Source: Rehmannia glutinosa
Taxonomy: Eukaryota; Streptophyta; Magnoliopsida; Lamiales; Orobanchaceae
Reading direction: 5' to 3'
Length of the DNA: 64,000 nt
Assembly (NCBI GenBank): GCA_016081115.2
Contig: CM071924.1
Location: 88,984,616-89,048,615, forward strand
Part shown: positions 44,401 through 56,859 of the stretch, in pieces
How the letters are laid out: every line of letters begins with the position of its first letter
How positions within the stretch are numbered: position 1 is the stretch's first letter
Program-made: the position numbers and the translations under genes
Notes under the pieces: model-generated
What the model was told of the DNA's origin: nothing
Databases searched by the model: none
Seen by the model: the letters and a program-made list of their open reading frames with translations, nothing else

Positions 44401-45069
44401 GGTTACCCGAAAGTCCGTGACCGAAGGTAACCATCGATCTAAATCACATTCCAACCTTCTCGTGGGAAATTCTTTTTCATTTATCCGGGAACGAAGGTAT
44501 GGAGACTCAGGAAGCATGTTCGAAAGGGGTGTTAGAGACCCCCAGGGAAAGGATAAGGAGGTGTTGCAACCGAGTTCTCTTCGTCTTAGTCTCTGCAGGA
44601 CCCTCTGACGCGGAAAGAAAAGACCCGGTCGGATGATCTCAATAAGGAAGGAGGACTTTGAGAAACTGGTCTTGGAGAGAAGCCAAAGAACTCGCGAAGG
44701 AGAGAGACAGGAGAGGGGGGATACTCGACCCCGACCCCATAGCAAGAGTCGGCTAAAGACCATGATGGTCACAAATGCTTGGGAAAGAAGGGCATCCCGG
44801 AGGTCTTGAGTAGCGAGAATGAGGTGAGAGCGGGACCCCTCCCCCAAGACCCGGATCCCCCGAGAAAGTGGGATTAGGGGTCGAGGGTTTGGGGATGCCT
44901 ACGACCCGAGTACCATTAGGTGACAATTTACGGAGCTTAGCGAGCAGATTGAGCTCGCTACCAAGAAATGGAGGAGATGAAGAGAAGAAGGAGACAAATG
45001 GCGTCCGCACTACAAAAGAGGATCGCTTTTTGCGAAGAGATCTTGTTGGAGGTAGTGACCCAACTTCAA

Positions 45070-45910
45070 GCTCCCGGACCTACCCTGGTATGATGGAAGC
45101 AAGGACCCTCAAGAACACTTAACGGCATTTGAGCACGTGATGCGGCTTTATGGACAATCGAGGCGCTATTAACGCTCGTATCTTTATCACCACGCTAGCG
45201 GGGATGAGCTCAATAATGGTTCACGAGCCTACTATCGGGTATCATGGTGTCTTATGAGCAACAGAAGAAATTCCTCTTCCATTTTGCCAACAAGAAAAAG
45301 GGTAAGAGATCGGCCACGTACCTCTTCACTATACGGCGAGAGAGGAAGAGCCTCTCCAGGACTTCATTAATCGATTCACCAATGAGGTCTTGGAGGTCGA
45401 TGAATTAAGAATTGATATGATGATCGATATCATTATCCATGCTCAAAAAATGGACCTTTCGCATCGGCTTTAGCCCGAGACCCCGGGTGATGTTGAAAGC
45501 TTGATGGAGATGGTGCAAAGATACATACACGAGGAAGAAATGAACTCACTTTGAAAGATCGTGAATGGTCTCAAAATGCGAGAACCAAGGATAAGAGAGA
45601 GTCTAAGGAGCCAAATCGCCACGGATCCGAGAAAGATCGCGACAGAGATCCACCAAAGTCGGACGGACCAAAGTTCCAAAACTATACCCCTTAAACGGCC
45701 CAAGGTTACACGCATTGATGGCCATTGAGAACTCAAGATTGGTAAGATGGCCAAAGAAGATGAGATCCACCCCAAATAGGCGGAACTCGGATAAGTCTTG
45801 CTCTTCCATAAAGACCATGGGCATGATACCGAGGATTGTTTCGATTGAAAGACGAGATTGAGAGGCTCATTCAACAAGGGTACCTCCAACACTTCAAAGC
45901 GCAAGGTGAA
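45070..45910 (+). pseudogene. Gypsy gag remnant
   Basis: Frame-broken gag: LPWYDGSKDPQEHLTAFEHV near 45083-45145, EPLQDFINRFTNEVLEVDEL near 45348-45410, and a His/Cys-type motif GHDTEDC with DEIERLIQQGYLQ near 45815-45890. These motifs occur in this order in plant Gypsy gag. Several frameshifts and stops lie between them. Confidence 0.75.
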
Positions 45911-46179
45911 CAGGTTCACAGCAAAATCGTGAGGAGATCCCGCAGACAAGTCACCTAAGCGTAACAAGCAAGGTCCAATAAGGGAAAGAGACCCGCAGAG
46001 ATCAAGCCCCCTCGGGCAAGACAATTTACCTCGGAAAGGGTGATACACGTGATAGTTGGGGGACCAACTAATGGAGATTCGTAGAGGCTCTAAAGAGGTA
46101 TTCAAGAGCTTACGGACCGGGGCCACGGAAGGTCACGGATCAATTCGATCTAAGGTCACCGGATCATATTTGATCAGCG

Positions 46180-46660
46180 GACCTTCAAAGGCTGACCCGA
46201 GCACAATGACCCCATGGTTATTACAATGGACGTGGCAAACTTTGCCGTACAAAAAGTGTTGGTCGATAGCGGCAGCGGCTCGGTGGATGTTATATCCTTG
46301 AGTGTCTTGAGAAGATGGATCTCGGGATAACATCAATCAAACCGGTGGGGACCCCACTCATGGGGTTCGGAGGTCATGAGTCTTGCCTGCTGAGGTGCGA
46401 TTGACTTACCCACCTCTCTGGGAAGAACCGTGCATAAAAACTTTCATGATTAAGTATCTGGTTGTGGAGCGTCTTTTGCCTATAATATAATATTAAGCGG
46501 ACTGGGCTAAATTTATTTCAAGCCGTGGTGTCTACTTTCCATTTGAAAATGAAATTCCCCACGATGTTTGGGGTAGGAGAGGTCCGGGGAACCAAAGGCG
46601 AGATGGCTAGAGAATGCTATAATTTATCTGTGAAAAAGAGTGAAGTAATGAGAGCTACCC
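46180..46660 (+). pseudogene. Gypsy aspartic protease remnant
   Basis: VLVDSGS at 46256-46276 keeps the catalytic Asp-Ser-Gly triplet and is followed by VDVISLSVL. Downstream, in another frame, AVVSTFHLKMKFPTMFGVGE and ARECYN match the spacer before reverse transcriptase in these elements. Interrupted by frameshifts. Confidence 0.75.
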
Positions 46661-46829
46661 GGAACCCATGGGGCAAGCGGGCCTTGGGAAGCCAAGATTG
46701 GGCAAAAAGTCTAAACCTTGAAGACTATAGAATGGAGTCGGTGGAGGAGTACCTCGTGGTTCGGCTAGACCCAAACGACCAGCAAAAACAATGAGGATCG
46801 GGTCGCGGATGACCCCGACCAAGAAGAAC

Positions 46830-47640
46830 TCATGATGATCGAATTTCTAAAAAAATATAGGGATGTGTTTGCTTGGGAACCAATGGATCTGGAGGAGTAG
46901 ACCGGAGGTCATTGTTCACCGCCTTAATATTGATCCCGCGGTTAAACCGATAAAGCGAGAAGAAAAGAAATTTTGGGGCGGAAAGGAACAAAATAATTGA
47001 GAAGAGGTCGAAGCTACTCCAAGCGGGGTACATTGTGGAGGTGCAATTCATGGATTGGCTCTCTAATGTAGTGATTGTGCCAAAAACGGACGGAAGATGG
47101 AGGATGTGTACCGACTTCACAGATCCGAACAAAGCTTGTCCTAAAGACCCAAACCCGCTCCCCGCATCGACTTATTGGTGGACTCGGCTGCCGGGTGCGC
47201 GTTACTAAGTATGATGGATGCGTACCAAGGTTACCATCGATATCAATGGCCGAGGAAGATAGGGAAAGACCTTTTTTATAACAGATATCGGGGGTCTCTT
47301 GTTATAAGGTCATGCCATTCGATCTCAAGAACACGGGAGCCACCTACCAGAGACTCGTCAATATGATGTTCAAAGATCTCAATTGGGGTAACCATGGAGG
47401 TGTATATGGACGATATGTTAGTGAAAAGTGAGCAAGAGAATGACCACTTAAGCCACCTCACGAGTCCTTTGCGGTATTAAGGAGGTACAAAATGAAGCTC
47501 AATCCAAAGAAAATGCACCTTTGGAGTTAGAGTAGGCAAGTTCTTGGGGTATCTTGTCAATGAGCGTGGGATAGAAGCGAATCCCAAAAAAATCCGGGCG
47601 ATAGTCCGATGACCCCGCCAAGAATATCAAGGAAGTCCGG
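46830..47640 (+). pseudogene. Gypsy reverse transcriptase remnant
   Basis: FMDWLSNVVIVPKTDGRWRM runs into CTDF (47046-47120), then PNKACPKD, LLVDSAAGCALLSMMDAYQG in a second frame, and the active-site YMDD at 47403-47414 (VYMDDMLVKSEQ) in a third. GKFLGYLVNERGIEANPKKI follows. The order is normal and the frames are broken. Confidence 0.85.
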
Positions 47641-48169
47641 AAGTGGCCTAATAGTAGCATCCTTGAGCCGTTTCATTTCCGGATCGAGGATCGTAGCTTA
47701 CCTTTCTTCGCTACGCTAAAAAAATGTGAAAAGCTTTAAGTGGACGGATGAGTGCGAGAAAGCCTTTCGGGAGCTCAAGGCGTATCGACCTCACCTTCGC
47801 CGCTCGCGGCTTGATTAAAGGAACCCCTTTACTTGTATCTCACGGTCTCACCTCATGCGGTGAGCTCCGTCTTTAGTAAAGAATGCAAAGTGTTCACCAA
47901 ACAAGCGATCTATTATGTCGATAAGGTCCTCCAAGGCGGAGGAACGATATTCTAAGGTCGAGAAGTTAGCTCGGCATTGGTGACCTCGGCGCGTAAGCCC
48001 CGACCTTACTTTCGGTCGCATGTGATAATCGTCTTGACCAACCAACCCCTAAAGCGGATCTTGGGAAACCGGATCTCGCGGTCGCCTAGTTAAATGGTCG
48101 GTGGAGTTAGGAGAATTTGATATCGATACCAAGTAAGAACAACCATAAAGGCCCAAGTCTCGGACTTCC

Positions 48170-48420
48170 CGATAGAGATGTCGAGCCCGATTGAACCCAT
48201 CTCGGAGACTTGGATGCTCCATGTCGGCGGCTCGGCGGTATATCGAGAGGGAGGCGGAGCCGAATTTTCTTTGCAAGGACCAAATGACCTGGAACTCGAA
48301 ATTGCATTAAAATTAGAATTTGCGGTCACTAACAATGAGGCGGAATCTGAAGCCTTAATAGCGAGGCATGAAGTTAGCTCAAAAAATGCCGAAGAAGCTA
48401 GTAGCGTACGGATTCGCGAT
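48170..48420 (+). pseudogene. Gypsy RNase H remnant with lost catalytic Asp
   Basis: WMLHVGGSAVYREGGGAEFS then LEFAVTNNEAESEALIARH is the start of the RNase H domain. The first catalytic Asp of the usual HVDGS motif is Gly here (GGC at 48226-48228), a change reachable by one A-to-G transition from GAC. Confidence 0.75.
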
Positions 48421-48869
48421 TAGTGGCGATGTAGGTCCAAGGGGAATATGAAGCCATAGAAAAAAACGATGGTAGCATATTTGGAACGCGTAAAGCAACT
48501 TATCGGATGTTTCGGCGGTTCCAACTCCACTAGGTCCCAAGGGACGGAAAAAGCGGGCGGCCGTCGTTGGCAAAATTTGCAAGTAGCATCATAGTGGTTA
48601 GTTCAAGAAAAATGGTCGTCTAACAGTAGAAACCCGAGATCGGATCGAAAAAGACCCGATCGACACGTGCCCTACAACAGTCTCGTGCTCAAGATCTCGT
48701 GTGACGAGACCTGGATGGAAGACATAAAAAATACCTCTTGTAGGGTCACTTACCGGACGACCCGCTAGAGGCGAAGCGTCTCAAAGTAAGAGCATCGCGC
48801 TTTTGTATATTGGATGAAAATCTCTATAAGAAGTCGATAATCGGATCATGCTCAAGTGCTTAGGAAAGG

Positions 48870-49915
48870 ACCGCGTGCGTGATGCAATAGATCCATGAAA
48901 GGTCTTGTGGAAATCATTCGCGTGGAAGATCCCTTGCTTTGAAGATCATGCGCCGAGGCTATTTTTGGCCGACTTTAGTACAAGACACCGTTGAGTTTGC
49001 CAAAAAATGTGAGAAATGCCACCGTGCATTCGAACACCTGCCACACCACCGGCTGCCCCTATGACCTCAATTCCTATAACATGTCCATTTGACCGATGGG
49101 GAATCGACATCTTAGGTCCCTTCCCACTAGCTCGCGTGTAGAAAGAAGTTCATCATTGTTGTTGTGGAATACTTCTCTATGTGGATAGAGGCCGAGGCCT
49201 TAGCAAAAATCACGTAAACTGAAGTCATGAACTTACTATGGAAGAATATTGTGTGTAGATTCGGGTACCTCGGATCTTGATCTCGGATAATGGAACTCGG
49301 TTTCGGGGAAGAAGATAGTGGCATGGTGCAAAGAAATGAAGATCGATAGAATTTTACCTCTGTAGGAAATCCGCAAGCCAATGGGCAAACGGAGGTCGCA
49401 AATCGCATTATCCTACAACACCTAAAGACATGCCTAGAATAAATGAAGACCCTCTTTGGGTCGATGAGCTCCCGGAGTACTTATGGGCTTATAGAATGAC
49501 CCCAAGATAGCTACGGAGAGACCCCTTTTGCCTTTTGTACGGATCGAAGCGGTGATCCCGTGAAATTAGGGAACCCACTCATAGGATCGAGAGGTATGAT
49601 GAAATTGAGAACCAAGAAAACAGAAGCGGCCGATCCGGACCTCATAGAGGAGATGAGGAGCGCGCTATGGGAGGATTTTGCTAGCTAAAGCGAGAATGAT
49701 GAATGAGTACAACAAGAGAGTAAAAAGAGGAGTTTCCAAGTTGGAGATCTCGTCTGAAAAAGGTCGAAGTATCCAAGCACGTGGGGAAGTTAGATCCCAA
49801 TTGGGAAGGCCCATTCAAGGTGGTCGCGTCTCGGAAAATGAGCTTATCGCTTGGAAAATCTGCAAGGCAAGGAGCTCCCAAGGCCATGGAATGCCCGAAT
49901 CTGCGAATGTTCTAC
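48870..49915 (+). pseudogene. Gypsy integrase and pol C-terminus remnant
   Basis: A zinc-binding region is readable near 48935-49045 (RRGYFWPTLVQDTVEFAKKC, EKCHRAF). The core then shows WGIDILGPFPLA, VVVEYFSMWIEAEALAKI, ISDNGT and GNPQANGQTEVANRII. The pol end, with ELIAWKICKARSSQGHG and shifted pieces, closes near 49915. Frames are interrupted; the domain order is intact. Confidence 0.8.
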
Positions 49916-49969
49916 GCTTAATGCGGACGAACCCGCCTTTGCTAGTGGAGCATTTTGACTTTTTGTCTA

Positions 49970-49985
49970 AAAATTAGGGGGACGG
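49970..49985 (+). other. Polypurine-tract-like site
   Basis: AAATTAGGGGGAC follows the pol remnant. This could be a polypurine tract, but the sequence after it does not match the left LTR, so it may be an internal tract or chance. Confidence 0.3.
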
Positions 49986-50189
49986 TTATAACCCCATATT
50001 TTGTTATAGAGGTAAATGCTGTAAAGACCTAAAAATTATATAAGCTTATTATAAGCACTTTTTGTAGGGGATATGAATGCAAGTAGATAACGCTTAACCC
50101 CGTGTTTTGTTAATGTTGGGGAGATCAAGTTAATGGCCCCGTAATTGGAAATTGAAATGATATGTGTATATACATATCTAAGTTGAATG

Positions 50190-50620
50190 GTGCAAGGATC
50201 CCAAGAGATCCCCTCTCACAAGTGGGATCCAAGGATCTCGTTAGCTTGTGAAGAGAGAGGAATCCCGAGAGATTCCCTCGGCTCACGAGTGAGATCCCAT
50301 GATCTCAAGGACACGTGAGAAGAGAGGGATCCCAAGAGATCCCCCAGCTCACGAGGTTAAATCCCATGATCTCAAAGACTTGTGAGAAGAGAGAGGGATC
50401 CAAAGAGATCCCCAGCTCACGAGTGAGATCCCACGATCTCAAGAACACGTGAGAAGAGAGGGATCCGGAGAGATCCCCTTATCTCACGAGTGAGATCCCA
50501 CGATCTCAAGGACACATGAGAAGAGAGGGATCCCAAGAGATCCCCCGACTCACAAGTGAAATCCCATGATCTCAAGGACTTGTGAGAAGAGGGGGGATCC
50601 CAAGAGATCCCCCATAATAT
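50190..50620. repeat. 67-bp tandem repeat array in the Gypsy element
   Basis: About six head-to-tail units of the pattern GGGATCCCAAGAGATCCCC, CTCACGAGTGAGATCCCA, YGATCTCAAGGAC, RYGTGAGAAGAGA. Unit starts for GAGATCCCA fall at 50223 (variant), 50291, 50358, 50425, 50492 and 50558, a spacing of 66-68. Each unit contains short palindromes (GGGATCCC, CTCACGAGTGAG). It lies between pol and the antisense gene. Confidence 0.9.
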
Positions 50621-51059
50621 ACGTATATGCATATGATAATGTATATGTATATGTATATAATAAAAGTAATTCTCAAGTAAAGCAATTCATTGCGATATCG
50701 AATGTAGGTTCTTGGCCATTACAAAACAATCTCCAAGATTCCTGGAGTATTCGACAAAAATCCTATCTCATATAGGGAGGGGGCTTAACTTGTTACAAAA
50801 TAAGTAATATCTAGCTCCTACAATCTAAGAGCTCGGGCGAAGAAGGGAGAGGCGTCGAACATGTCATCCCCTTCCTATGATCCCCTTGTGGGTCGGCATT
50901 TCTTCGGGCTCGGGATCATGGAGAAGGAACTCAAACTCTTTGCCCGAGAAAGATCTTCTTTCTTTTCTCCTTCAAGGGAAGGTTTCTCCCCGTTGCCATC
51001 AAGCTCGGGATCTAACCGACCGGATCGAAATCGAGGCTTGAAACCCCCAAGTTTTACTA

Positions 51060-52790
51060 TTTGGGGTGACATTTGTAGAACCCCATGACTTCAAATTCCA
51101 CATCTTTTCAACGACGAGCCCGTTGAACACGGGGAGTCTCTGAAAGCCTTAGCACCATCAATCCTAGCCTCCTTGAGCTTTTGGGACGAATTCGACGAGT
51201 AAGGGCTTCCTCCTCTTTCCACTTCTTGCCCAGTAGGCGAAGCTCTCAAAGCTCTCGCGTGTAAGGCGGGCGATTTTGACCTGAGCAACTCTAAGGGCCT
51301 CCTCGGAAAGTTTGTTCCGGGTCTCGAGCTCGGAGAGATGGGATTCAACTCGCTTGAGATCGGATTCGACTTGCTTGATGCGCGAATCGTACTCGGCCTT
51401 TAGTTCGGGATTTGATGGCATCCTCTCTTCTTCGAGATGTTTCATTCGGGCCTTATTTTCCATGCACAGGACCCTCCAATGATGGCTCACGAGCGTAAGA
51501 TTATGAGAGACATTAGCGGCTGAAAAGAGAAGGATTGAAGTTCGATTCGTATATAAGAAATGTACGTGAGAAATGCATATAATAAAAATAACAAGGATTT
51601 GGCGTACCTTCATGAGATCATGAGCCATGATCTCCTCTAGCTTCGTGTCGGGCATCGAGCCCAAGGCAACTTGATCGTAGGGAAGAATGCATCCCGATAG
51701 AGCTCTGAGAAATCCTCTCCGGCTCATGTGGTCATGATAGAACTCTTAGGAGAGATGTTCCACTTGGGGATAACACGAGTCCGGAGAAAGGGCGAGGAGT
51801 TCGCGAGGTCTCGGCAAATACTTGCTCTCGAGCTAAGGATAGCTTCTTTTGACGCTCCGAGATCTCGCGGATAGCGAGAGAGATCTCCTCTTCGGAGAGG
51901 GCTTCTCCTTCTCAACGTGGGCCTTCTTTTTAGGCTTGCTACCCCGATTCTTTGCTCTTACTCCCGCTCGCTATGGCCCTTGTCCTTCTTACTTTTTTTT
52001 TTCCTTGCCTATGGGGTCGGGAACATCCTCTCGTCAATAGCTCGCTTGTGGGGTCGAGAGCATCCCCTCCTCGATAATGCGAGTACATGGGGGTTAGATG
52101 TGGGCAAGGTGGGGGACCCGAGCCAACCAGCTCGACCTCTTGAGAGATAAGAGAGTATGAGTACCCTCTGGGGCGGTGGTAGGGCGGCTCGGGAGCTCGG
52201 CTCACCCAAGTGAACCGAGGGGAAGGGGAATATTAAGACCCGATGAGCGGGCAAAACAATTAACCTCTCCTTGCGCTCCTTAATCACCTTGCCACGAGCG
52301 GAGCATTAACGAACATATCTCGAAATAAAAGCAAATATGTTAGAAGGAATGCTAAAGACTTGAGAGCAATATTTATAAGAGAAGGTGCAAAGTTACCAAG
52401 TGTTCGAGTTTTGGGAACAATAAGCGGGACTAAGACCCATCAAGAAAGGATCTCTTCCCTTAGTAGCTCCCTTATGTCATAATGGTGTGAGGTAAGTTTT
52501 TTCGAATAAAATCCTCATCCCAGTGCACTCCCCCGTCTCGGGCCCGGATGCGGGGCTTAGAGAATCGCCAAGCTTTTGGGATCCGCCAAGGGCGTCCGGG
52601 AGAGCCTCGATGAAGATAAATCTTTCCCTCCAATAACCCGAAGAGGATGGCAAGTAGGTGAGGAATTTTCTATGGGGTCGGAAGTAAGGTAAAAAAATCC
52701 CTATCATTCGTTCGTGCGGACGTAGTAATGGAAAACAAGGACCAAAAATGGGCGGCGAGGGCGATACCTTGAAGTGGTGCAAAAGAATAA
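51060..52790 (-). pseudogene. Antisense multi-exon gene of the Gypsy element
   Basis: Minus-strand ORFs run against pol. The 52480-52790 part, with IALAAHFWSLFSITTSAR and GYWRE / FIFIEALPDA in shifted frames, resembles the plant 'putative gypsy type transposon' domain. The 51164-51727 part encodes a charged coiled coil (ELKAEYDSRIKQVESDLKRV, HLSELETRNKLSEEALRV). Two AT-rich intervals with GT..AG ends, 52396-52319 and 51607-51520, look like introns. The 5' end is cut off by the Copia LTR. Frameshifts make it a pseudogene as written. The domain name is a tentative match from memory. Confidence 0.45.
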
Positions 52791-52791
52791 T

Positions 52792-54387
52792 TGTTGGGAA
52801 ATTATTTTGTAGATTTTGATGAATGCCATGCAAAACTTAGAATAAGAAGTTGGCACCCCATTTTTGTTGTAAATTGCATTGTAATAGATAGGGCTGGTCG
52901 AGTGAGTTAAGTCGGCTATGCCTGAACACGCAAGAAGACAACCGGAGACTACAAGGAAGACTCTGCGTGAGGCGGTGAGTATGGCAAAGAATAGAAGATA
53001 GGAACTCGACCGAGGTGCAAATCGAGATGCGGTGAGTGAAGTATCGATCAAGTCAACTCAAGATAGCCAAGTCTCAAGTTGAAGTGACGGAAGAGTCATC
53101 CAATGATTGGAAGTCGACTCGAAGTCGCCAGGGAAGTCAAGGAAATGCGATCAAGTCGAGATAATGGAAGAGATCCGTTGCCGAAAATCAAGAGAATTAC
53201 TTAAACAAGTAATACTTCCATACTACCTTTCTTGAAGTGCTCGATCCCGGAGGAATAAACCAATGGGGAATAAACCAAAGAGGAATAAACCAATGGGAAG
53301 AAGCATCGCACCGTGTCGAACACCGAAAAACTTAAGAATCATTCATATGAGGAAATGGCAATTCCAAGAAGCGCAACAAGACAAGCCAACGACCACAAGT
53401 GACTTTCAAAAATAAGCCTATCTCTTCAACGGGCGATTTTTGAAAGATCACTATAAAAGGCCGAGGAATTTATTTGAGAAGAAGTAACCTTGATTACCTC
53501 GAACCAAAAACATTCAAGAAAATATTTGAATCAGAACTAAAAATATTCTCAAGTCATTCAAGATTAAATCCTCAAGCCTATATTACGAAGGAAATCAATC
53601 CAACACTCACCTGTGAAGGAAAGACAACTTCTATCGGTTGAAGAGGAACCATTTGAAGAATCAAGGGGTCTACAATCCACGAAGGATTGTAGAAAGGTTC
53701 AAGGTTGAACCAGTCTCAAGTTTTTGGAGGACTTCGTGATCAAATCCAAGAAGCTTGAGCAAGTGGGCTGTAGTAGTAGTAAGGCGCAGCGCCGCCTGAA
53801 GAAAGGCGAGTCGCACGAGAAGCCGTTGTGTGACCAAGGCATCTCCAGATCGAGTCCCAAAGGATCAAGTCACTGTGTGTGATCAAGACTTGTATCTCGG
53901 GTATTAACCACTCGTATATTGATCAATACTTAGTGGATTCCTCTAGGAGTTGGAGAAGAGAGGAGTAGAAGAATTACCCCATCTTCGAACCTCTATAAAA
54001 ATTTATTGTGTCATTTACATTTCAACACTTTAATTTCTGCATCTTATTTTTATATCTGCTGATAAATTTGCTATCCAATTGATAATCAACTAAGTGCTAA
54101 AACCAAGTATTAAAACAAACTTAACCAAATTCAAGGGTGTTAAGTCTTCCATTAAAAAACAAATCACATCGAGTTAAGTCTTTAGTCAAAACAAAATTGA
54201 GTTATTCTATCAACGTTCGATCAGTCCGTTGAGTGACTAACTCTGCTGATTAACTAACTTAGCTGTCCATCAAGGACACAACTGTGAAGTATTAACTCTG
54301 AATATTTAAAAGGACTAATTTGAAAAGTTGGTAAGGTTTATTCAACCCCCCTTCTAAACCTTACACTCACACCCCTTGGGACCTACA
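52792..54387 (+). repeat. Left LTR of the Copia element
   Basis: Begins TGTTGGGAAATTATTTTG and ends near CTACA just before the primer-binding site, about 1.6 kb, a length common in Sireviruses. A TATA box CACTATAAAAGGCC at about 53450 would set the transcript start. The exact right edge is inferred from the primer-binding site. Confidence 0.65.
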
Positions 54388-54389
54388 AG

Positions 54390-54401
54390 TGGTATCGGAG
54401 C
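54390..54401 (+). other. Primer-binding site (initiator Met-tRNA type)
   Basis: TGGTATCGGAGC, one mismatch from the standard plant Copia site TGGTATCAGAGC. Confidence 0.8.
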
Positions 54402-54512
54402 ATTTGGTTCATTGAGCCTTCCGCACTGTTCTTGAACTAGATCTCCAAATTTTTCAAAGCTTGTTTTAGTACTCAATCTTTCAAAACTCTTTTACTCAGC
54501 AAAATTATTATC

Positions 54513-55560
54513 ATGGAAGCAAATTTGACACGCATCCCTATGTTCACAATTGAAGAATTTGATGATTGGAAAATTTGTATGCAGGCTCATCTATCGGCAT
54601 TACGATGAGATGTGGATAGTGATAGATGATGGGCCTCTGCAAATCTTAAAAGTGAACACAAATTGTAAGGAGAGTTGCAAATTGAAGGTGAAGAGGATGT
54701 TGCTCCCGGACCAGCCATGGTTGAAAAACCAAGAGCTGAATGGACAAACGATGACATGAAAAGATATAACTTGGACAATGTGGCCAAGGACATTCTTTAC
54801 AAAATCTTGGGCAAAGCTATGTTCAACAAAGTCAAATCATGCAAAACGGCTAAAGAAATGCAGGACAAGCTAACATTGATTTGTGAAGGCTCGTGAGCAA
54901 ATCAAGGAAAATAAACTCGGTTCTTTGTCTAGAAATTTAAGAATTTTAAAATGCTCGCAGGAGAGACCTTGGATCAACCGGATGCTTGGTTCACGAAATT
55001 ACCAACGAGCTATCTGCACTTGGAAAAGAATATACACACAAGAAATGTGTATGAAGATTCTAAGAAGTCTCCCAGCTGAATGGGAAATGAAGGTCATGGC
55101 ACTGAGACATTCCATGGACCTATCCAAGACATCCAACCATGAGTTGTTCTCAGATCTCAAAGCCTACGAATTTGAGCTGAGAAGAAAAAGACCAGGAGGA
55201 GACAGTTGTGCCCAAAACAAATTGCTCTAATTGTTAAAGATGGCAAGAGAGCCGAGGTCAAAGAAGTCATTGACCAAGAAGAAATAGCCCTGTTGGTTAA
55301 AATGTTTAACAAGTTCTTCAATAAGAACTACAAGAGAGGCAAGGGTGAATCCTCCAGAAGACACTCAGCTCCCTCCAAGTCTAGGGAAGATAGGTCAACC
55401 AAGAGAGCAGAGCATCAAAAAGTTGAATATCAAAGAGCCGACAATCCAAGAATGGAAAGAGGCTGATCAAAAGGTTGAAAATCTATCTTTGGAACTGCAT
55501 GACAACAACCAGGTCACTATGCCATTGATTGCCCATATCTCGTAGTCAACAAATACATGA
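54513..55560 (+). pseudogene. Copia gag remnant
   Basis: ATG 54513 starts MEANLTRIPMFTIEEFDDWK. Further pieces in other frames: AEWTNDDMKRYNLDNVAKDI, FNKVKSCKTAKEMQDKLTLI, RSLPAEWEMKVMALRHSMDL and SDLKAYEFELRRKRPGG. A half-preserved zinc knuckle (GHYAIDCPY) lies near 55512-55540. This is the UBN2-type gag of SIRE-like elements, broken by at least four frameshifts. Confidence 0.8.
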
Positions 55561-55942
55561 ATGAAGAGGAAAGAAAGGTCTTGAGAGAAAAGAAGACAAG
55601 AAAAGAAAAGGGCAATGTTGGTCGCAGAAATCTGCTGAGACAACCAAGTCAAAAGACACATTGATTGATTGAAAGTAGTGAAGTTGACTACTCAAGTGAC
55701 TCGAAGAAGAAGCCTTGATCCGTTTAATGGCCAAGGAACAAGACCAACCCGACCAAGAAGATGAGGTACACTCTAATTCATCACACTCGATTCTAGTGAT
55801 AGTGACTCAGTGACACACACACTTCATCATCCACTGATCTTTATGATTCATTAGGCAAAATGATGAAAGACTTTAAACACATTAAATCCTCACACACACT
55901 ATTGAATGAGGAAAACAGACTACTCAAAAGCAAAAACTCTCG

Positions 55943-56440
55943 GTGACTAAGGAGCTGAGTACTCTAAGTCAAATAGCTGATGAGAATAAAAGTCTAAAGG
56001 CCGAAAATGCTAAGTTAATAGCAGAAATAGCTGCTATAGAAAAGAGGGAGAATGACCTCAAAAATGTGATTGCCTCATTCACTAAGGCATCTAAATCCTT
56101 GGATGACCTTATTATGAGTCAAAGAGGATGTGGAGACAAGACAGGCTTAGGATTTAATTCCTCTGTGCTATGTCAAGCTCCAAAAGTGATTTTGGAAAAA
56201 GGATCTTCAAGTAATGAAGTATCTCAAAAATCCAAAACTCCAAATAGTGCACACACATTTATTCCAAAGCACAAACACAAGCAAACTGGCCTTGGTTATA
56301 AAGGAAAAGGAAAGTTTGCCCGATTGAGTGTCTTTGAGAGGACACTGAAAGAAATCCAAATAGTTCCTCAAAGAAACTCCAAACAGGAAATACTCTGTAA
56401 AGAAGAAACAGAGCTACCAAAAGCCCCAGAAGTTCTATAA
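55943..56440 (+). pseudogene. Copia coiled-coil linker region
   Basis: 165 open codons: a heptad-rich part (ADENKSLKAENAKLIAEIAA, EKRENDLKNVI) followed by SQRGCGDKTGLGF and KHKQTGLGYKGKGKF. This linker between gag zinc knuckle and protease is typical of Sireviruses. It is the longest open piece of the element. Confidence 0.65.
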
Positions 56441-56859
56441 AAGAAACGCATATGATGGGAATGGTAGAAATTACCCAAGCCAAGCTGATTGGAATAATGT
56501 GAACTATCAGCAAAGACCTATGGAATATAGGCCCAAATGGCAAAGGCCATTCCAAAGGCACAAGAGTTATCATCAGCACACATATGCACCTAGGCACTAC
56601 ACTCAAAGATATCACAGCTACCCAAAGAAGGCAATTGCTAAAACACCTACACAGGCATACAGACAAAAGAGACAACTGTATGAACCTAAAACCCCCAAGC
56701 AATTTGCCAAAATTAATTATGATTATGGCACTGATAGATGGCAACCTCTTAGAGTCAAATCATTTGGCTATAAGTGGTTGGATCATCTTATAATACTAAC
56801 CCCTCAGGACCCGCAAGTATGGGTACCTAAAACTTAATTTCCTTGATTGCGTTCAAGGA

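Larger units (their letters stand above)
44012..52791 (+). mobile_element. Decayed Ty3/Gypsy retrotransposon, Tat-like
   Basis: Order on the plus strand: LTR-like region with TATA box, gag, protease, reverse transcriptase, RNase H, integrase, a noncoding stretch with 67-bp tandem repeats, then an antisense gene. Gag, protease and RT motifs resemble the Tat group of plant Gypsy elements, which can carry extra ORFs after pol. Frames are interrupted every 100-300 bases, so no intact polyprotein exists. Sequence is GC-richer than the rest of the window. The right side ends where a Copia LTR begins (52792), so the 3' LTR is absent here and may lie beyond the window. The left boundary is approximate; the 5' LTR seems truncated. 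Confidence 0.8.

Noticed and set aside
44377..45122. Several 60-156-aa frames on both strands
   Set aside because: They lie in Gypsy LTR/leader sequence and overlap each other; none matches a retroelement protein in frame.
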